A DNA stretch of 64,000 bases, from NCBI GenBank assembly GCA_023421505.1, contig JAEZTJ010000067.1, forward strand, positions 1-64,000, given 5' to 3'. Below are positions 26,580 through 34,262 of the stretch, one piece after another. This stretch comes from Bacillota bacterium (GTDB lineage: Bacteria > Bacillota > Clostridia > Lachnospirales > Lachnospiraceae). The notes under the pieces are model-generated. The model had not been told where the DNA came from. It made no database searches and worked only from the letters and a program-made list of their open reading frames with translations. Positions within the stretch are counted from its first letter, which is position 1. Each line of letters starts with the position of its first letter. The position numbers were made by a program, and so were the translations under genes.

Positions 26580-27779
26580 TTATTCTCCGTCAGTAATTGT
26601 ATAATCCTTTAAATTCAAATCTCTTGAATATTCTAAAAATTCTATTTCTGTTGCATAATTCGGATTAATAGCTTTTCTGATTCCATCGGCAATGACATTA
26701 AACCTAAAAAAATCCTCATTCACGCCAACGAGCAGAACATCATTACCATCTTCACTGTTATTCATAATATTGATTACAACTTGATCATCCAAACTTTGTC
26801 CTTTATCATCTCCTTGGGTAGGGTAGGCTTTTAAGCTATTCGCATACATAGCATTTTTATCATAACCAAATGTGATATCTTCAAATATTTTCTTCCAAAA
26901 TTCTTTTAATACATCTTTATCTTTTACCGAAGTCTTAAGGCCCTTCTGCAAATCTTTTGCAATGTCATCCCAATCGAAGTCACTAATCGGGCCCTCTCCC
27001 AGGCAAGCTCTTAAATAATCGATTATTTCTCTCGAAGCTGTGGTAAATTCTGTTGTATTATCTCTCTCGTAACGATCCTGATAGGGAAAATTCTCATGCT
27101 CCGATTTTTTTTGCAGCATGACAAAAGATACATTACTGTCATCAGCTGAGGTGGATATATTGGGATGCCCGATGGAAGGCGCATAATAATATGTATTCGG
27201 TGAATAAGAACTTGTAATATTACTACCATCAATATTATTGACTGCGTCTTGTAAGTAAGTATGATTTTCCCAGTTCCAAAAACCAGAGAAGCGCTGATGC
27301 GCATAGGTATCGGCAAAAACATGAAGCAAGGTACCAATTCTAATTAAATCTTCCTGACTTTTTGTTACTTTGTACATCTCTGCAGCTTGCTTTAATAATC
27401 CCTGCAGTAATGACTCCTTATCCATCGTTACCGGCTTTACGCGGTAATTCCGCCGATCTGACTGCACTACAGTAATCGGTTTCTCTGGTATAAAATGAAA
27501 TGGAATCAGAATCTCTTTTTGATATTTATTCACTGCCAATCTGCTGTAATCAAAAAAACTATTGAAGCCTGTAGTAACAGGATTAAAGATCCATCCTGTA
27601 GGTACTTTTAAAGCTAAATACTGCGCAAATTGCGGAACCTCTTTAAAATATAAATAGCGATAGGTATCAAAGTCATCGACAAACTGAGAATAGGATGCGA
27701 TTACCTGAGCATCATTATCGCTAAAGCCGGCCTTTACTGCTAATACCTTCACTGCAAAATAATGAAAATTAATATCCAT
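26580..27779 (-). CDS. DUF6765-like protein with possible metal-binding His motifs
   Basis: Protein of 399 residues without a signal peptide. The N-terminus is MDINFHYFAVKVLAVKAGF, and the centre contains GTLLHVFADTYAHQRFSGFWNWENH, a His/Asp-rich helix (H-x3-D-x3-H) reminiscent of zinc-dependent phospholipase C folds. I recognise this pattern as the DUF6765 group; no biochemical function is established that I know of. It is preceded by AAAAGGAGG and lies downstream of the sigma-like pair and the 207-residue protein, with a strong hairpin between, so it may have its own promoter. Confidence 0.65.
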   Translation of the reverse strand: MDINFHYFAVKVLAVKAGFSDNDAQVIASYSQFVDDFDTYRYLYFKEVPQFAQYLALKVPTGWIFNPVTTGFNSFFDYSRLAVNKYQKEILIPFHFIPEKPITVVQSDRRNYRVKPVTMDKESLLQGLLKQAAEMYKVTKSQEDLIRIGTLLHVFADTYAHQRFSGFWNWENHTYLQDAVNNIDGSNITSSYSPNTYYYAPSIGHPNISTSADDSNVSFVMLQKKSEHENFPYQDRYERDNTTEFTTASREIIDYLRACLGEGPISDFDWDDIAKDLQKGLKTSVKDKDVLKEFWKKIFEDITFGYDKNAMYANSLKAYPTQGDDKGQSLDDQVVINIMNNSEDGNDVLLVGVNEDFFRFNVIADGIRKAINPNYATEIEFLEYSRDLNLKDYTITDGE

Positions 27780-28004
27780 ACTATACCTCCTTTTATTTTT
27801 TATAATACAGGTGATTGAGAAACTCAGTAATTGTAAGTACTGTATATACCATTAATAAAACTATATAGTTTCGCAATTATTTAAATCGTTAAGTATTATA
27901 GGAACGGCAAATACTGTTTTAGAGCATATTTTGTAACCAAACAATTATAAATATGATGAGATTTATTAATGATAGCATAAAACGCTATTTCTTCGATAAG
28001 TATA

Positions 28005-28037
28005 TTCCCCCGCTTTACATAATGTAAAGCGGGGGAA
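28005..28037 (-). terminator. Strong GC-rich hairpin after the 207-aa gene
   Basis: A near-perfect palindrome with 16-bp arms (28005-28020 and 28022-28037) containing CCCCCGC/GCGGGGG in otherwise very AT-rich DNA, 22 bp past the stop codon of the upstream gene. The minus-strand tail is AT-rich but not a T-run, so it may be a terminator or an mRNA 3'-end stabiliser. Confidence 0.65.
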
Positions 28038-28058
28038 GGCTTGCAAGTAAAGCTATTC

Positions 28059-28682
28059 TTATTTGACCGGAATAAATTTACCTGTTGAACCACTGTACAT
28101 GATTGAATGAGTAGTCTCTGTTTCTTTATATTCAATAGGCATAACAATGCTTGATATATGGCTGATTACGGTGCCTTCTTCCATATCGGCCTTTAAATAA
28201 ACGTCAACTTTTTCGATTGGCGTCATATTAACGTTTTGTCCATAAGGTAAATACAGGGCGTTAATCGGATGGTTTACAAATGCCTCTCCATTGACATTAA
28301 CGCTCTGAGCAAGTCCAAAAGTAAGCCCTGCATAATCATTCATCTGATTTGAAATAGAATATGTATTATCACCCAGAGAGGCCATCGGGGTTGCATTTTG
28401 GAAAATTCCCTCTAAAAATTGATACTGAATCTTTGTCTCAGCATCTTTATCAGAAAGCTTATTAATAGTTGCGCCGTTTTCTACATCTGTTGTAGATGCA
28501 TAAACAGCAAAGTCTTCTGTCCAGTCTATGGTGTTTTCCATAAAAGGTCTAAAGGATACCCAGGCTACCTGTGAATCAGAATTTCCGGCGGTATGTTTTA
28601 CAATCACTACTTTTTCATTTGCTTTGTAAATTGTACGAAGATCACTTTCATTAAAACTAATATTAAGACGATATTTTGGCAT
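28059..28682 (-). CDS. Unrecognised 207-residue protein
   Basis: I do not recognise this family. The protein has no signal peptide or membrane segment. Its sequence looks all-beta, rich in Val, Ile, Thr and Asn, with alternating hydrophobic strands, including VAWVSFRPFMENTIDW, a stretch FAVYAST, and LYLPYGQNVNMTPIEKVDVYL. The regularity is reminiscent of cytoplasmic beta-sandwich lectins or pore-forming proteins, but I cannot assign one. AGAAGGAG precedes the ATG. It is the first gene after the sigma-like pair (71 bp), so it is the best candidate for that regulator's target. Confidence 0.75.
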   Translation of the reverse strand: MPKYRLNISFNESDLRTIYKANEKVVIVKHTAGNSDSQVAWVSFRPFMENTIDWTEDFAVYASTTDVENGATINKLSDKDAETKIQYQFLEGIFQNATPMASLGDNTYSISNQMNDYAGLTFGLAQSVNVNGEAFVNHPINALYLPYGQNVNMTPIEKVDVYLKADMEEGTVISHISSIVMPIEYKETETTHSIMYSGSTGKFIPVK

Positions 28683-28753
28683 AATTTAATCTCCTTCTAT
28701 ATAATTTTTTAAAAATGTAACGAACAAAATGAAGTATGTCTTTCCTTATCGAA

Positions 28754-29008
28754 TTAGTTTGATTTACGGGAAGCTAAATAATCACTGAATAATTCTTGAA
28801 AACCCTTTTCGTCGAAATGAAATTTTCTTATACATTTCATCAGGGTAATCTTACATTCACTATATAAATCATGATCAAAGCCGCTCACTGTCCAACTGTG
28901 CTTTCGAAGAAGCTGGTCATATCTTTTAAAAAGTAAAATAATATAATTTTCATTTGTAGATGGCAGGATATGTAATTGGGTGTTTCCTGCCTTATTATTG
29001 AAACTCAT
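28754..29008 (-). CDS. RsoA-like sigma region 2 subunit
   Basis: A protein of 84 residues. The pattern IILLFKRYDQLLRKHSW followed by DHDLYSECKITLMKCIRKF (about 25-64) resembles sigma-70 region 2 helices as found in the small co-sigma RsoA of B. subtilis (79 residues) and the HTH_16 group. It begins four bases before the end of the region-4-like gene (ATGA overlap), so the two are made together. Gene order, sizes and domain split match sigO-rsoA. It would supply the -10 contacts and core-enzyme binding missing from its partner. Plain HTH_16 protein is the alternative. Confidence 0.6.
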   Translation of the reverse strand: MSFNNKAGNTQLHILPSTNENYIILLFKRYDQLLRKHSWTVSGFDHDLYSECKITLMKCIRKFHFDEKGFQELFSDYLASRKSN

Positions 29009-29415
29009 ACCAGCATCTCCTTTCTTAAGTTATTGATTCCGCTCTTATGTATTCGATATACTGCCTGTGGTGAGATTCCCATAAATTTGGATATTTTCTT
29101 TTCAGTATATCCTTCTTTATACAGCAATTCAAGACATAATTTCTGTTTGGGCGTGAGTTTTGTTAACATCAAGTCAAAAAAGCAATAATATTCATCATCC
29201 ATACATAGATTAGCCGAGTCATCAAATTCCTCAACAATTGATTCATGTTCTCTTCTTAAGGTCTGATTAATGATATAGTGCTTTTTTGTCTCTTTCAGAC
29301 TTTTAATGATATACGCTTCAAACATTTTTTCATAAGCAAAATTAAGAAATTCATCCATATCAGGTTTGTTTGAATCCTGAAAATATTCTTCGATAATTCT
29401 CGACTTCGTACCCAT
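29005..29415 (-). CDS. SigO-like sigma region 4 subunit
   Basis: Protein of about 136 residues. The C-terminal half, LTPKQKLCLELLYKEGYTEK followed by KFMGISPQAVYRIHKSGINNL, is a clear sigma-70 region 4 helix-turn-helix for -35 recognition. The N-terminal half lacks region 2 and is acidic. The start at 29415 is favoured by GAGGTG; an ATG four codons earlier overlaps it. The downstream overlapping gene encodes a region-2-like protein, the arrangement of the split sigma factor SigO/RsoA. Alternatives are a phage-type late regulator or a TcdR/UviA-like sigma that has split. Confidence 0.72.
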   Translation of the reverse strand: MGTKSRIIEEYFQDSNKPDMDEFLNFAYEKMFEAYIIKSLKETKKHYIINQTLRREHESIVEEFDDSANLCMDDEYYCFFDLMLTKLTPKQKLCLELLYKEGYTEKKISKFMGISPQAVYRIHKSGINNLRKEMLV

Positions 29416-29467
29416 TATGCACCTCATCTTTTCAAAGCAAATGCAATATAATTCATATATACTTTTT

Positions 29468-29547
29468 CCAGCGCTGGTTTAAAAAGAATATATTAATCTA
29501 TATGCTTTCACTTTGATTATTGTAGTAAGCAAATATATTTTGCTTAC
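29468..29547. promoter_or_regulatory. Two palindromes upstream of the sigma-like pair
   Basis: CCAGCGCTGG (29468-29477) is a perfect GC-rich 10-bp palindrome in AT-rich DNA. GTAAGCAAA and TTTGCTTAC (29525-29533, 29539-29547) form a 9-bp inverted repeat with a 5-bp spacer. Both are candidate operators controlling the sigma-like operon; no known consensus was recognised. Confidence 0.5.
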
Positions 29548-29881
29548 ATATATAAAGAGATTAAATTCCAAAAAAAATAAACGTAATAGTTATGATATAA
29601 ATTAAAAGTAATTTACATTTTATTACATAATATTACATTTATCTATTTTGAAATTTTCTTTTCTCAAAATGGGTAGCAAAGTAAAAATTGAGGGTGAAAA
29701 GTGATAATAAAATAAAAGTAAAGTAAAATCTGTTTCCGATAATGTTTCCAAAGCTACGACTGACAAAAATTGTGTTTCAATTCGTAGGTATTGAAGGTAA
29801 CATAGATGGAGAGTTCAACAAAGAATTGATTATTATTTCGACCTGAATTGCTTTGATAGTAAGTATGATTAAAATAAAAAG

Positions 29882-29916
29882 GATTCCTTACCTATCAACA
29901 AAGTAAGGAATCTTTT
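29882..29916 (-). terminator. Terminator of blaI-blaR1
   Basis: Perfect 10-bp stem GATTCCTTAC (29882-29891) and GTAAGGAATC (29903-29912). On the minus strand it is followed by CTTTTTATTTT, and on the plus strand by TTTT. Confidence 0.8.
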
Positions 29917-30008
29917 CATAGTGATATGAATTTATAAAATAAAAAAGTACAACTTCGCATAAATTAGAATTTACAACTAATCCTTACCTTCAAGTAAGTT
30001 ATTACTTA

Positions 30009-30068
30009 GCTTTATTATTTGCTTTACTATTTGCTTTATTATATGCTTTACTATATGCTTTTTAATTT
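30009..30068 (+). repeat. 12-bp tandem repeat, five copies
   Basis: Successive 12-mers GCTTTATTATTT, GCTTTACTATTT, GCTTTATTATAT, GCTTTACTATAT and the decayed GCTTTTTAATTT. The copies alternate T/C at position 7, suggesting duplication of a 24-bp unit. It lies 16 bp beyond the blaR1 stop codon. Confidence 0.85.
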
Positions 30069-30083
30069 GATTTTAATTGGTTA

Positions 30084-31184
30084 TCAGCTAACATATCTTG
30101 AAGTGAATAATCCAATCGTTTCTTTGTTCGATATTGTGTATATCAGCAAACCTACAAATAAAAGTATTAATATAATTCCCCACCGGTTCCATCTCTTATC
30201 GTGGTTTTGTAACAACCAAATCCTATAACCAATTCCACAGCTGCAAAGCATACCGCTATGCATAGCTGCTGTATATTTTTTCTTACTCATCGCAGCGATA
30301 GCAACAATTGCTTTTGCATATTGAATTTTTTCTTTTCCCGTTAGATATTGAATAATCTGCGTATCACGAAGACATTCTAAGTCCTGCCGCAAGTACTTAA
30401 ATCCAAACCATACAACCGGATTAAACCATTGTAACGCTTGAATTAAGATCAAAAATAGATTAAGAAAGTTATCCTTCCTTTTAATATGATAGATCTCATG
30501 AGTAACCACCGCTTGCCTTTGTTCCATACTAAGCTTCTCCCACTGTTCTGAAACAATCATTAAGGCTGGTGAAAAATACCCTACAACACATGGGCATATT
30601 ATTTTCTTAAAGAATTTTTGCGGAACAAGTATGATAGAGGGTGGCTTGATCCCGTAAAACAAAGCGTCATGCTGAATATATTGTTTAATTTTCTCATCCT
30701 CACTGCTTAAATAGCTTTTTAATTTTCTATTTAGCTGAATAAAGGTAATTAAATAGAATAAAATTGTAAAAATCAAACCAGTCAGATATAAAGTAAAAGT
30801 AATATTAAGCAGTAGATTACCATTACCGCTCCAAAGTATTTCCAATCTCCCTTTTATAAAAGCAGTAATAGCTACTTGAATATCACCGGTTTTTACAAAA
30901 ATATTATCATCCTTCAGCTCGCCGAATATATCGAAATTCATATAAAAAGGGGGGAAGCCATATCCGCGGTTAACATACATTGTAGTAAAATTACCTTTTG
31001 GAAAAATAGTCATGGTAAGTATGAAAGCCAGTATTACAGTCCACCATAGTAACATTCTTTCGCCAGGATTGATTTTTTTACCAGCAATTTTACGTAAAAG
31101 CAGTAACAAGAGAAGCGCAGCAGAACCATAGATTGAGGAGTATACAATAACTTCAATAAATCGTATTTGCCATTCCATATTCAA
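30084..31184 (-). CDS. blaR1: BlaR1/MecR1-family sensor metallopeptidase
   Basis: Membrane protein of 366 residues with four predicted membrane segments (about 10-30, 42-60, 122-145, 330-350) and an M56 zinc-peptidase domain. The catalytic motif is HEIYHIKRKDN (near 229-239), with the third ligand region FNPVVWFGFKYLRQDLE after it. The C-terminal penicillin-binding sensor domain of true BlaR1 is absent; after the last membrane segment only about 25 residues remain. It overlaps blaI by four bases. Such short forms sense unknown envelope signals and cleave BlaI. Confidence 0.92.
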   Translation of the reverse strand: MNMEWQIRFIEVIVYSSIYGSAALLLLLLLRKIAGKKINPGERMLLWWTVILAFILTMTIFPKGNFTTMYVNRGYGFPPFYMNFDIFGELKDDNIFVKTGDIQVAITAFIKGRLEILWSGNGNLLLNITFTLYLTGLIFTILFYLITFIQLNRKLKSYLSSEDEKIKQYIQHDALFYGIKPPSIILVPQKFFKKIICPCVVGYFSPALMIVSEQWEKLSMEQRQAVVTHEIYHIKRKDNFLNLFLILIQALQWFNPVVWFGFKYLRQDLECLRDTQIIQYLTGKEKIQYAKAIVAIAAMSKKKYTAAMHSGMLCSCGIGYRIWLLQNHDKRWNRWGIILILLFVGLLIYTISNKETIGLFTSRYVS

Positions 31185-31555
31185 TTCTCCTCTTTCATTT
31201 TGGCAATCATTTCCTCTAATAATTTGAGTTCTTCTTCGGATACTTCTTCGGAGTCCAAAAAAGTCGAAACTAACTTTGTTAAAGAACCATTAAATACTCT
31301 ATCAGTAAAATCCTTCAATTGGCTCAGTTCACAATCTTTTCTGGCTATTATAGTACGATAGCGAAATGGTGTTTTATCACGTTCAATATGGATTGCATTT
31401 TTCTTAACCAAGCGGGTTATTAATGTATGAACCGTATTAGGCACCCACTTAATTTCTTTTTTGTGTAACTCCTCAACAATTTGTGATAATGACAATTCAC
31501 TACTATCCCATAATATCTTCATCACTTCCCACTCGGCATCTGTGAGCTTTAACAT
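31181..31555 (-). CDS. blaI: BlaI/MecI-family repressor
   Basis: Winged-helix repressor of about 124 residues. LTDAEWEVMKILWDSSELSL (4-23) and KKEIKWVPNTVHTLITRLVKK (recognition helix; key residues W-x-x-N-T-V-x-T) are typical, and the C-terminal dimerisation helix ends LLEEMIAKMKEEN. A longer frame from a TTG at 31618 coincides with the promoter -35 element and spans both operators, so I start at 31555, where AGGAG is well placed. Cleavage by BlaR1 would relieve repression. Confidence 0.94.
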   Translation of the reverse strand: MLKLTDAEWEVMKILWDSSELSLSQIVEELHKKEIKWVPNTVHTLITRLVKKNAIHIERDKTPFRYRTIIARKDCELSQLKDFTDRVFNGSLTKLVSTFLDSEEVSEEELKLLEEMIAKMKEEN

Positions 31556-31570
31556 AATAAAATCACTCCT

Positions 31571-31618
31571 ACCTACAAATGTAGTTTGATTATAACCTAC
31601 AGATGTAGGTACTGTCAA
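31571..31618 (-). promoter_or_regulatory. blaI promoter with two BlaI operators
   Basis: Minus-strand TTGACA (31613-31618) and TATAAT (31589-31594) with an 18-bp spacer. One dyad, ACCTACAGATGTAGGT (31595-31610), fills the spacer; a second, ACCTACAAATGTAGT (31571-31585), lies just downstream of the -10. Both carry the TACA-N2-TGTA core of BlaI/MecI operators. The operon is therefore autorepressed. Confidence 0.93.
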
Positions 31619-31732
31619 TAGATAATTGCATACTCCTCTTTCCTGTTTGCAATAGTCGTCCTATAAAGGCTTTAGTGGCGCTAATTTTGCCGTCAACTGC
31701 GGGATGACTGTAAGTTTTATCGTTCGTATCCT

Positions 31733-31768
31733 TAAAAATGAGATTGGCTTTATATTTACCAATCTCAT
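31733..31768 (-). terminator. Terminator of cysK
   Basis: Perfect 10-bp stem ATGAGATTGG (31738-31747) and CCAATCTCAT (31759-31768), followed on the minus strand by TTTTTAAGG. It lies about 60 bp past the stop codon. Confidence 0.88.
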
Positions 31769-31828
31769 CAGTTACACTTCAGAATTTATAATATATTTCT
31801 TAGCTGGACATTAGTTTCCTGCTTATAC

Positions 31829-32758
31829 TTATTCATCAAATAGTGGCGTACTAAAGTAACGCTCCGCGGTATCTGGTAATACTGTCACTACTGTTTTTCC
31901 CTTTCCTAATTTCTTAGCAAGTGCTAAAGCTGCAGCCACATTAGTACCACTCGAAATTCCACACATTAGTCCTTCTTGTCTAGCCAAATCCTTCGAGGTC
32001 TGAATTGCTTCCACATCTGAAACCATATAAAGATTATTATAGATATTCTGATTTAAGTTTTTAGGTATCACTCCGTCACCAATTCCCATCTGAAGATGAG
32101 TTCCTATGGTTCCTCCGGCAAGTATCGCTGCATTTTCCGGTTCAACTGCCCAAATCTCTATATCAGGATTTTGTGCTTTTAATACTTCACCAATTCCTGA
32201 TATGGTACCTCCGGTACCAATACCCGAACAAAAGCCATGAATTGGCCCACCAACCTGTTCTAATATTTCTATTCCTGTATGATGTTTATGAACCTGGGGA
32301 TTTGCAGGATTTTCGAACTGCTGCGGTACAAAAACATTCGGATTATCCTTCTGTAGCTGTAAAGCTGTACTTAAGCATTCTTCAATACATGCTCCTATAT
32401 CTCCCGCATCATGAATCAGTATAACCTCGGCGCCATAATGCTTAACTAGCTTTGTCCGCTCCTCGCTTACAGAATCAGGCATAATGATAATGGTACGATA
32501 TCCTTTTACAGCACCGATCAGCGCAAGTCCTATACCCTGATTTCCGCTGGTTGGTTCAACGATTATCGTATCTTTATTAATTAGCCCTTGACGCTCCGCC
32601 TCCAGAATCATATGAAAGGCGGTTCTGGTTTTAATAGATCCTCCTACATTTAGACCCTCAAATTTAACCAATACTTCAGCCCCGTCAGGATCAGGCATAT
32701 GTGATAGCCTAATCATTGGTGTATGTCCTATAGCCTCAAGAATATTGTTGTAAATCAT
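31829..32758 (-). CDS. cysK: Cysteine synthase family protein (O-acetylserine sulfhydrylase type)
   Basis: PLP enzyme of about 309 residues that makes cysteine from O-acetylserine and sulfide. The PLP lysine lies in NVGGSIKTRTA (about 35-45), the substrate loop in EPTSGNQGIGLALI, and the phosphate loop in GIGTGGTISGIG. KTR in place of the commoner KDR is seen in Firmicute members. I start at 32758 with GGGGG upstream, because the longer frame begins within the leader. A promoter and an inverted repeat lie upstream. Alternative: cystathionine beta-synthase-like use of other sulphur substrates. Confidence 0.9.
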   Translation of the reverse strand: MIYNNILEAIGHTPMIRLSHMPDPDGAEVLVKFEGLNVGGSIKTRTAFHMILEAERQGLINKDTIIVEPTSGNQGIGLALIGAVKGYRTIIIMPDSVSEERTKLVKHYGAEVILIHDAGDIGACIEECLSTALQLQKDNPNVFVPQQFENPANPQVHKHHTGIEILEQVGGPIHGFCSGIGTGGTISGIGEVLKAQNPDIEIWAVEPENAAILAGGTIGTHLQMGIGDGVIPKNLNQNIYNNLYMVSDVEAIQTSKDLARQEGLMCGISSGTNVAAALALAKKLGKGKTVVTVLPDTAERYFSTPLFDE

Positions 32759-32852
32759 ATTAACCCCCATCTGCCGCTTAAGCAAATTAACTTTATCAAA
32801 ACAATTGTTCACTTATATGTATTTCTATTTATTTCTATTCTATAAACAAACA

Positions 32853-32914
32853 TTGGAATATGTTCCAAACCTATCCAACATTATTCATTATACCAAAAAT
32901 CAATTGTTAAACAA
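32853..32914 (-). promoter_or_regulatory. cysK promoter and adjacent operator-like inverted repeat
   Basis: Minus-strand TTGTTT (32909-32914) and TATAAT preceded by TGG (32887-32892), 16-bp spacing. Just downstream lies TTGGAA-N4-TTCCAA (32853-32868), a perfect 6-bp inverted repeat placed where a repressor would act. It may be the site of a cysteine-metabolism regulator, but I do not recognise a consensus. Confidence 0.6.
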
Positions 32915-33012
32915 GTAATTATTTCCTTAATAAAACTTTTTATTATTTCCTCAATTAAACTTTCTCCACTGACTATCTCTTTCACGCTTATATTTATTCG
33001 TTAGTCAGAAAT

Positions 33013-33050
33013 AAAAACTCCTTACTCTCTGTTCTGGAAAGTAAGGAATT
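33013..33050 (-). terminator. Terminator of the TIM-barrel gene
   Basis: Stem TCCTTACT (33019-33026) and AGTAAGGA (33040-33047), followed by G and TTTTT on the minus strand, about 55 bp past the stop codon. Confidence 0.75.
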
Positions 33051-33102
33051 CTGGAAAAATCGAACATTTATATAAAAGTATCTTATACTCTTTAGCAGAA
33101 TA

Positions 33103-33939
33103 CTATTCTGTTTTTATACCTGCCAGTGCTGCCTGTTCTCTCACATATGCTGCCGCCATCTTATAGGTTTCAAAATCAGGCAGGTGCTCTACGAAAAGTG
33201 GCGTATCCGGTCCAAGTGCTTCACATAGTCTTGCAACCTTTTGATAATTAATAATTCCTTTTCCGGGCATTGTTTCATGAATTAATGTAGTATAGGCATT
33301 TTCCATCCATACATCTTTACCGTGAATACTCCTTATATATGAGCCTAATTTTGTAAAGCATTCCTCAATAAATTCATCACAGAAAACATACCTTTTAGGA
33401 CAATTTATCATATTAACGAAATCAAGATGTACACCAAAGGCTTTCCTATCTACATCCTTAATTAATGTAAGATATTCATCCGGTGAATCCGGTATCATCC
33501 AGGGCATAGGCTCTATCGAATAAAAGGTTCTGACTGGTTTAACAGCGTCTATGATTTCTCTAATTGAATCAACCACTAGCGTATAGGTTTGTTTTGAATA
33601 ATTCTCCTTAAAAAAACCATCCCAAATCGCTCCTCTGCTGCCTGTAATGTTAACGCAGCAATTTGCACCCAGTTCATCAGCAAATGCTAACTGGTTCTTG
33701 CAATAATCTAAAGCCGTCTTTCGCTCTGTATCGTCTAAAGCGATAGGATTTCTCCATACTCCTACTTCACCAATCACCAGATCATGTTCTCGTACACATT
33801 CAAGATATGCCTGTTTTACTTCCGTACTTGCCCGGTAATCTACTGGTGCAAGTACCGCTCTATAACCTAATTCCTTAACTAATTGATACCACTCTTCCGG
33901 GTTATTATACTGCTTTTCTATTCCTCCGCCTATCCTCAT
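33103..33939 (-). CDS. Sugar phosphate isomerase/epimerase-type TIM-barrel protein
   Basis: Protein of 278 residues in the xylose-isomerase-like (AP endonuclease family 2) TIM-barrel group. Likely metal ligands are in FYSIEPMPW (Glu near 157), GVHLDFVNM (Asp near 187), IRSIHGKDV (His near 223) and FVEHLPDF (Glu near 254), as in isomerases and epimerases of this fold. Substrate unknown. It stands alone, with its own terminator, and with cysK upstream in the transcription-independent sense only. A start at 33939 is supported by AAGGAGG. Confidence 0.85.
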   Translation of the reverse strand: MRIGGGIEKQYNNPEEWYQLVKELGYRAVLAPVDYRASTEVKQAYLECVREHDLVIGEVGVWRNPIALDDTERKTALDYCKNQLAFADELGANCCVNITGSRGAIWDGFFKENYSKQTYTLVVDSIREIIDAVKPVRTFYSIEPMPWMIPDSPDEYLTLIKDVDRKAFGVHLDFVNMINCPKRYVFCDEFIEECFTKLGSYIRSIHGKDVWMENAYTTLIHETMPGKGIINYQKVARLCEALGPDTPLFVEHLPDFETYKMAAAYVREQAALAGIKTE

Positions 33940-34262
33940 AGCTACCTCCTTATATGCTTCCTTATCGAGAAGTTCATACTCTAAAATAACATTTCTATTC
34001 TTGTTCCCTCGTTTAATCTACTATATAGCTTTATTTTACCATTATGACAGTCTACAATCCACTTTGCAATGTTCATGTTAAAGCGTATTTCTATTTTACT
34101 TTTATATGCTTATAAATTTGCTTATATGGCCGGTCCATTTACCATCTATGTTAGTCGACCATTTCATCTATAATACAAGCGAAACATTTATAATGCGACA
34201 TCATATAATGAATTAGGAGTTGTTTTATAACTCACTCTCAATGAAAGAATGGTGATCTTTTC
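33940..34262. other. Divergent intergenic region
   Basis: Separates the minus-strand TIM-barrel gene from the plus-strand multicopper oxidase. It is AT-rich; TATAAT occurs on the plus strand near 34172 and 34189, but I could not pair either with a good -35. No gene seen. Confidence 0.5.

Larger units (their letters stand above)
29416..30083. other. Long AT-rich intergenic region between sigO-like gene and blaR1
   Basis: No credible gene. It contains two palindromes close to the sigma-like gene (29468-29477 and 29525-29547), a terminator at 29882-29916 and a 12-bp tandem repeat at 30009-30068. The stretch 29560-29860 is AT-rich with no structure I can interpret. Confidence 0.6.

Noticed and set aside
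31555..31618. BlaI start at the TTG at 31618
   Set aside because: The codon is the -35 element and the extension spans both operators.
32759..32920. T-box or SAM riboswitch upstream of cysK
   Set aside because: No AGGGTGGNACCGCG antiterminator or SAM-aptamer core is visible; only a promoter and a short inverted repeat are present.
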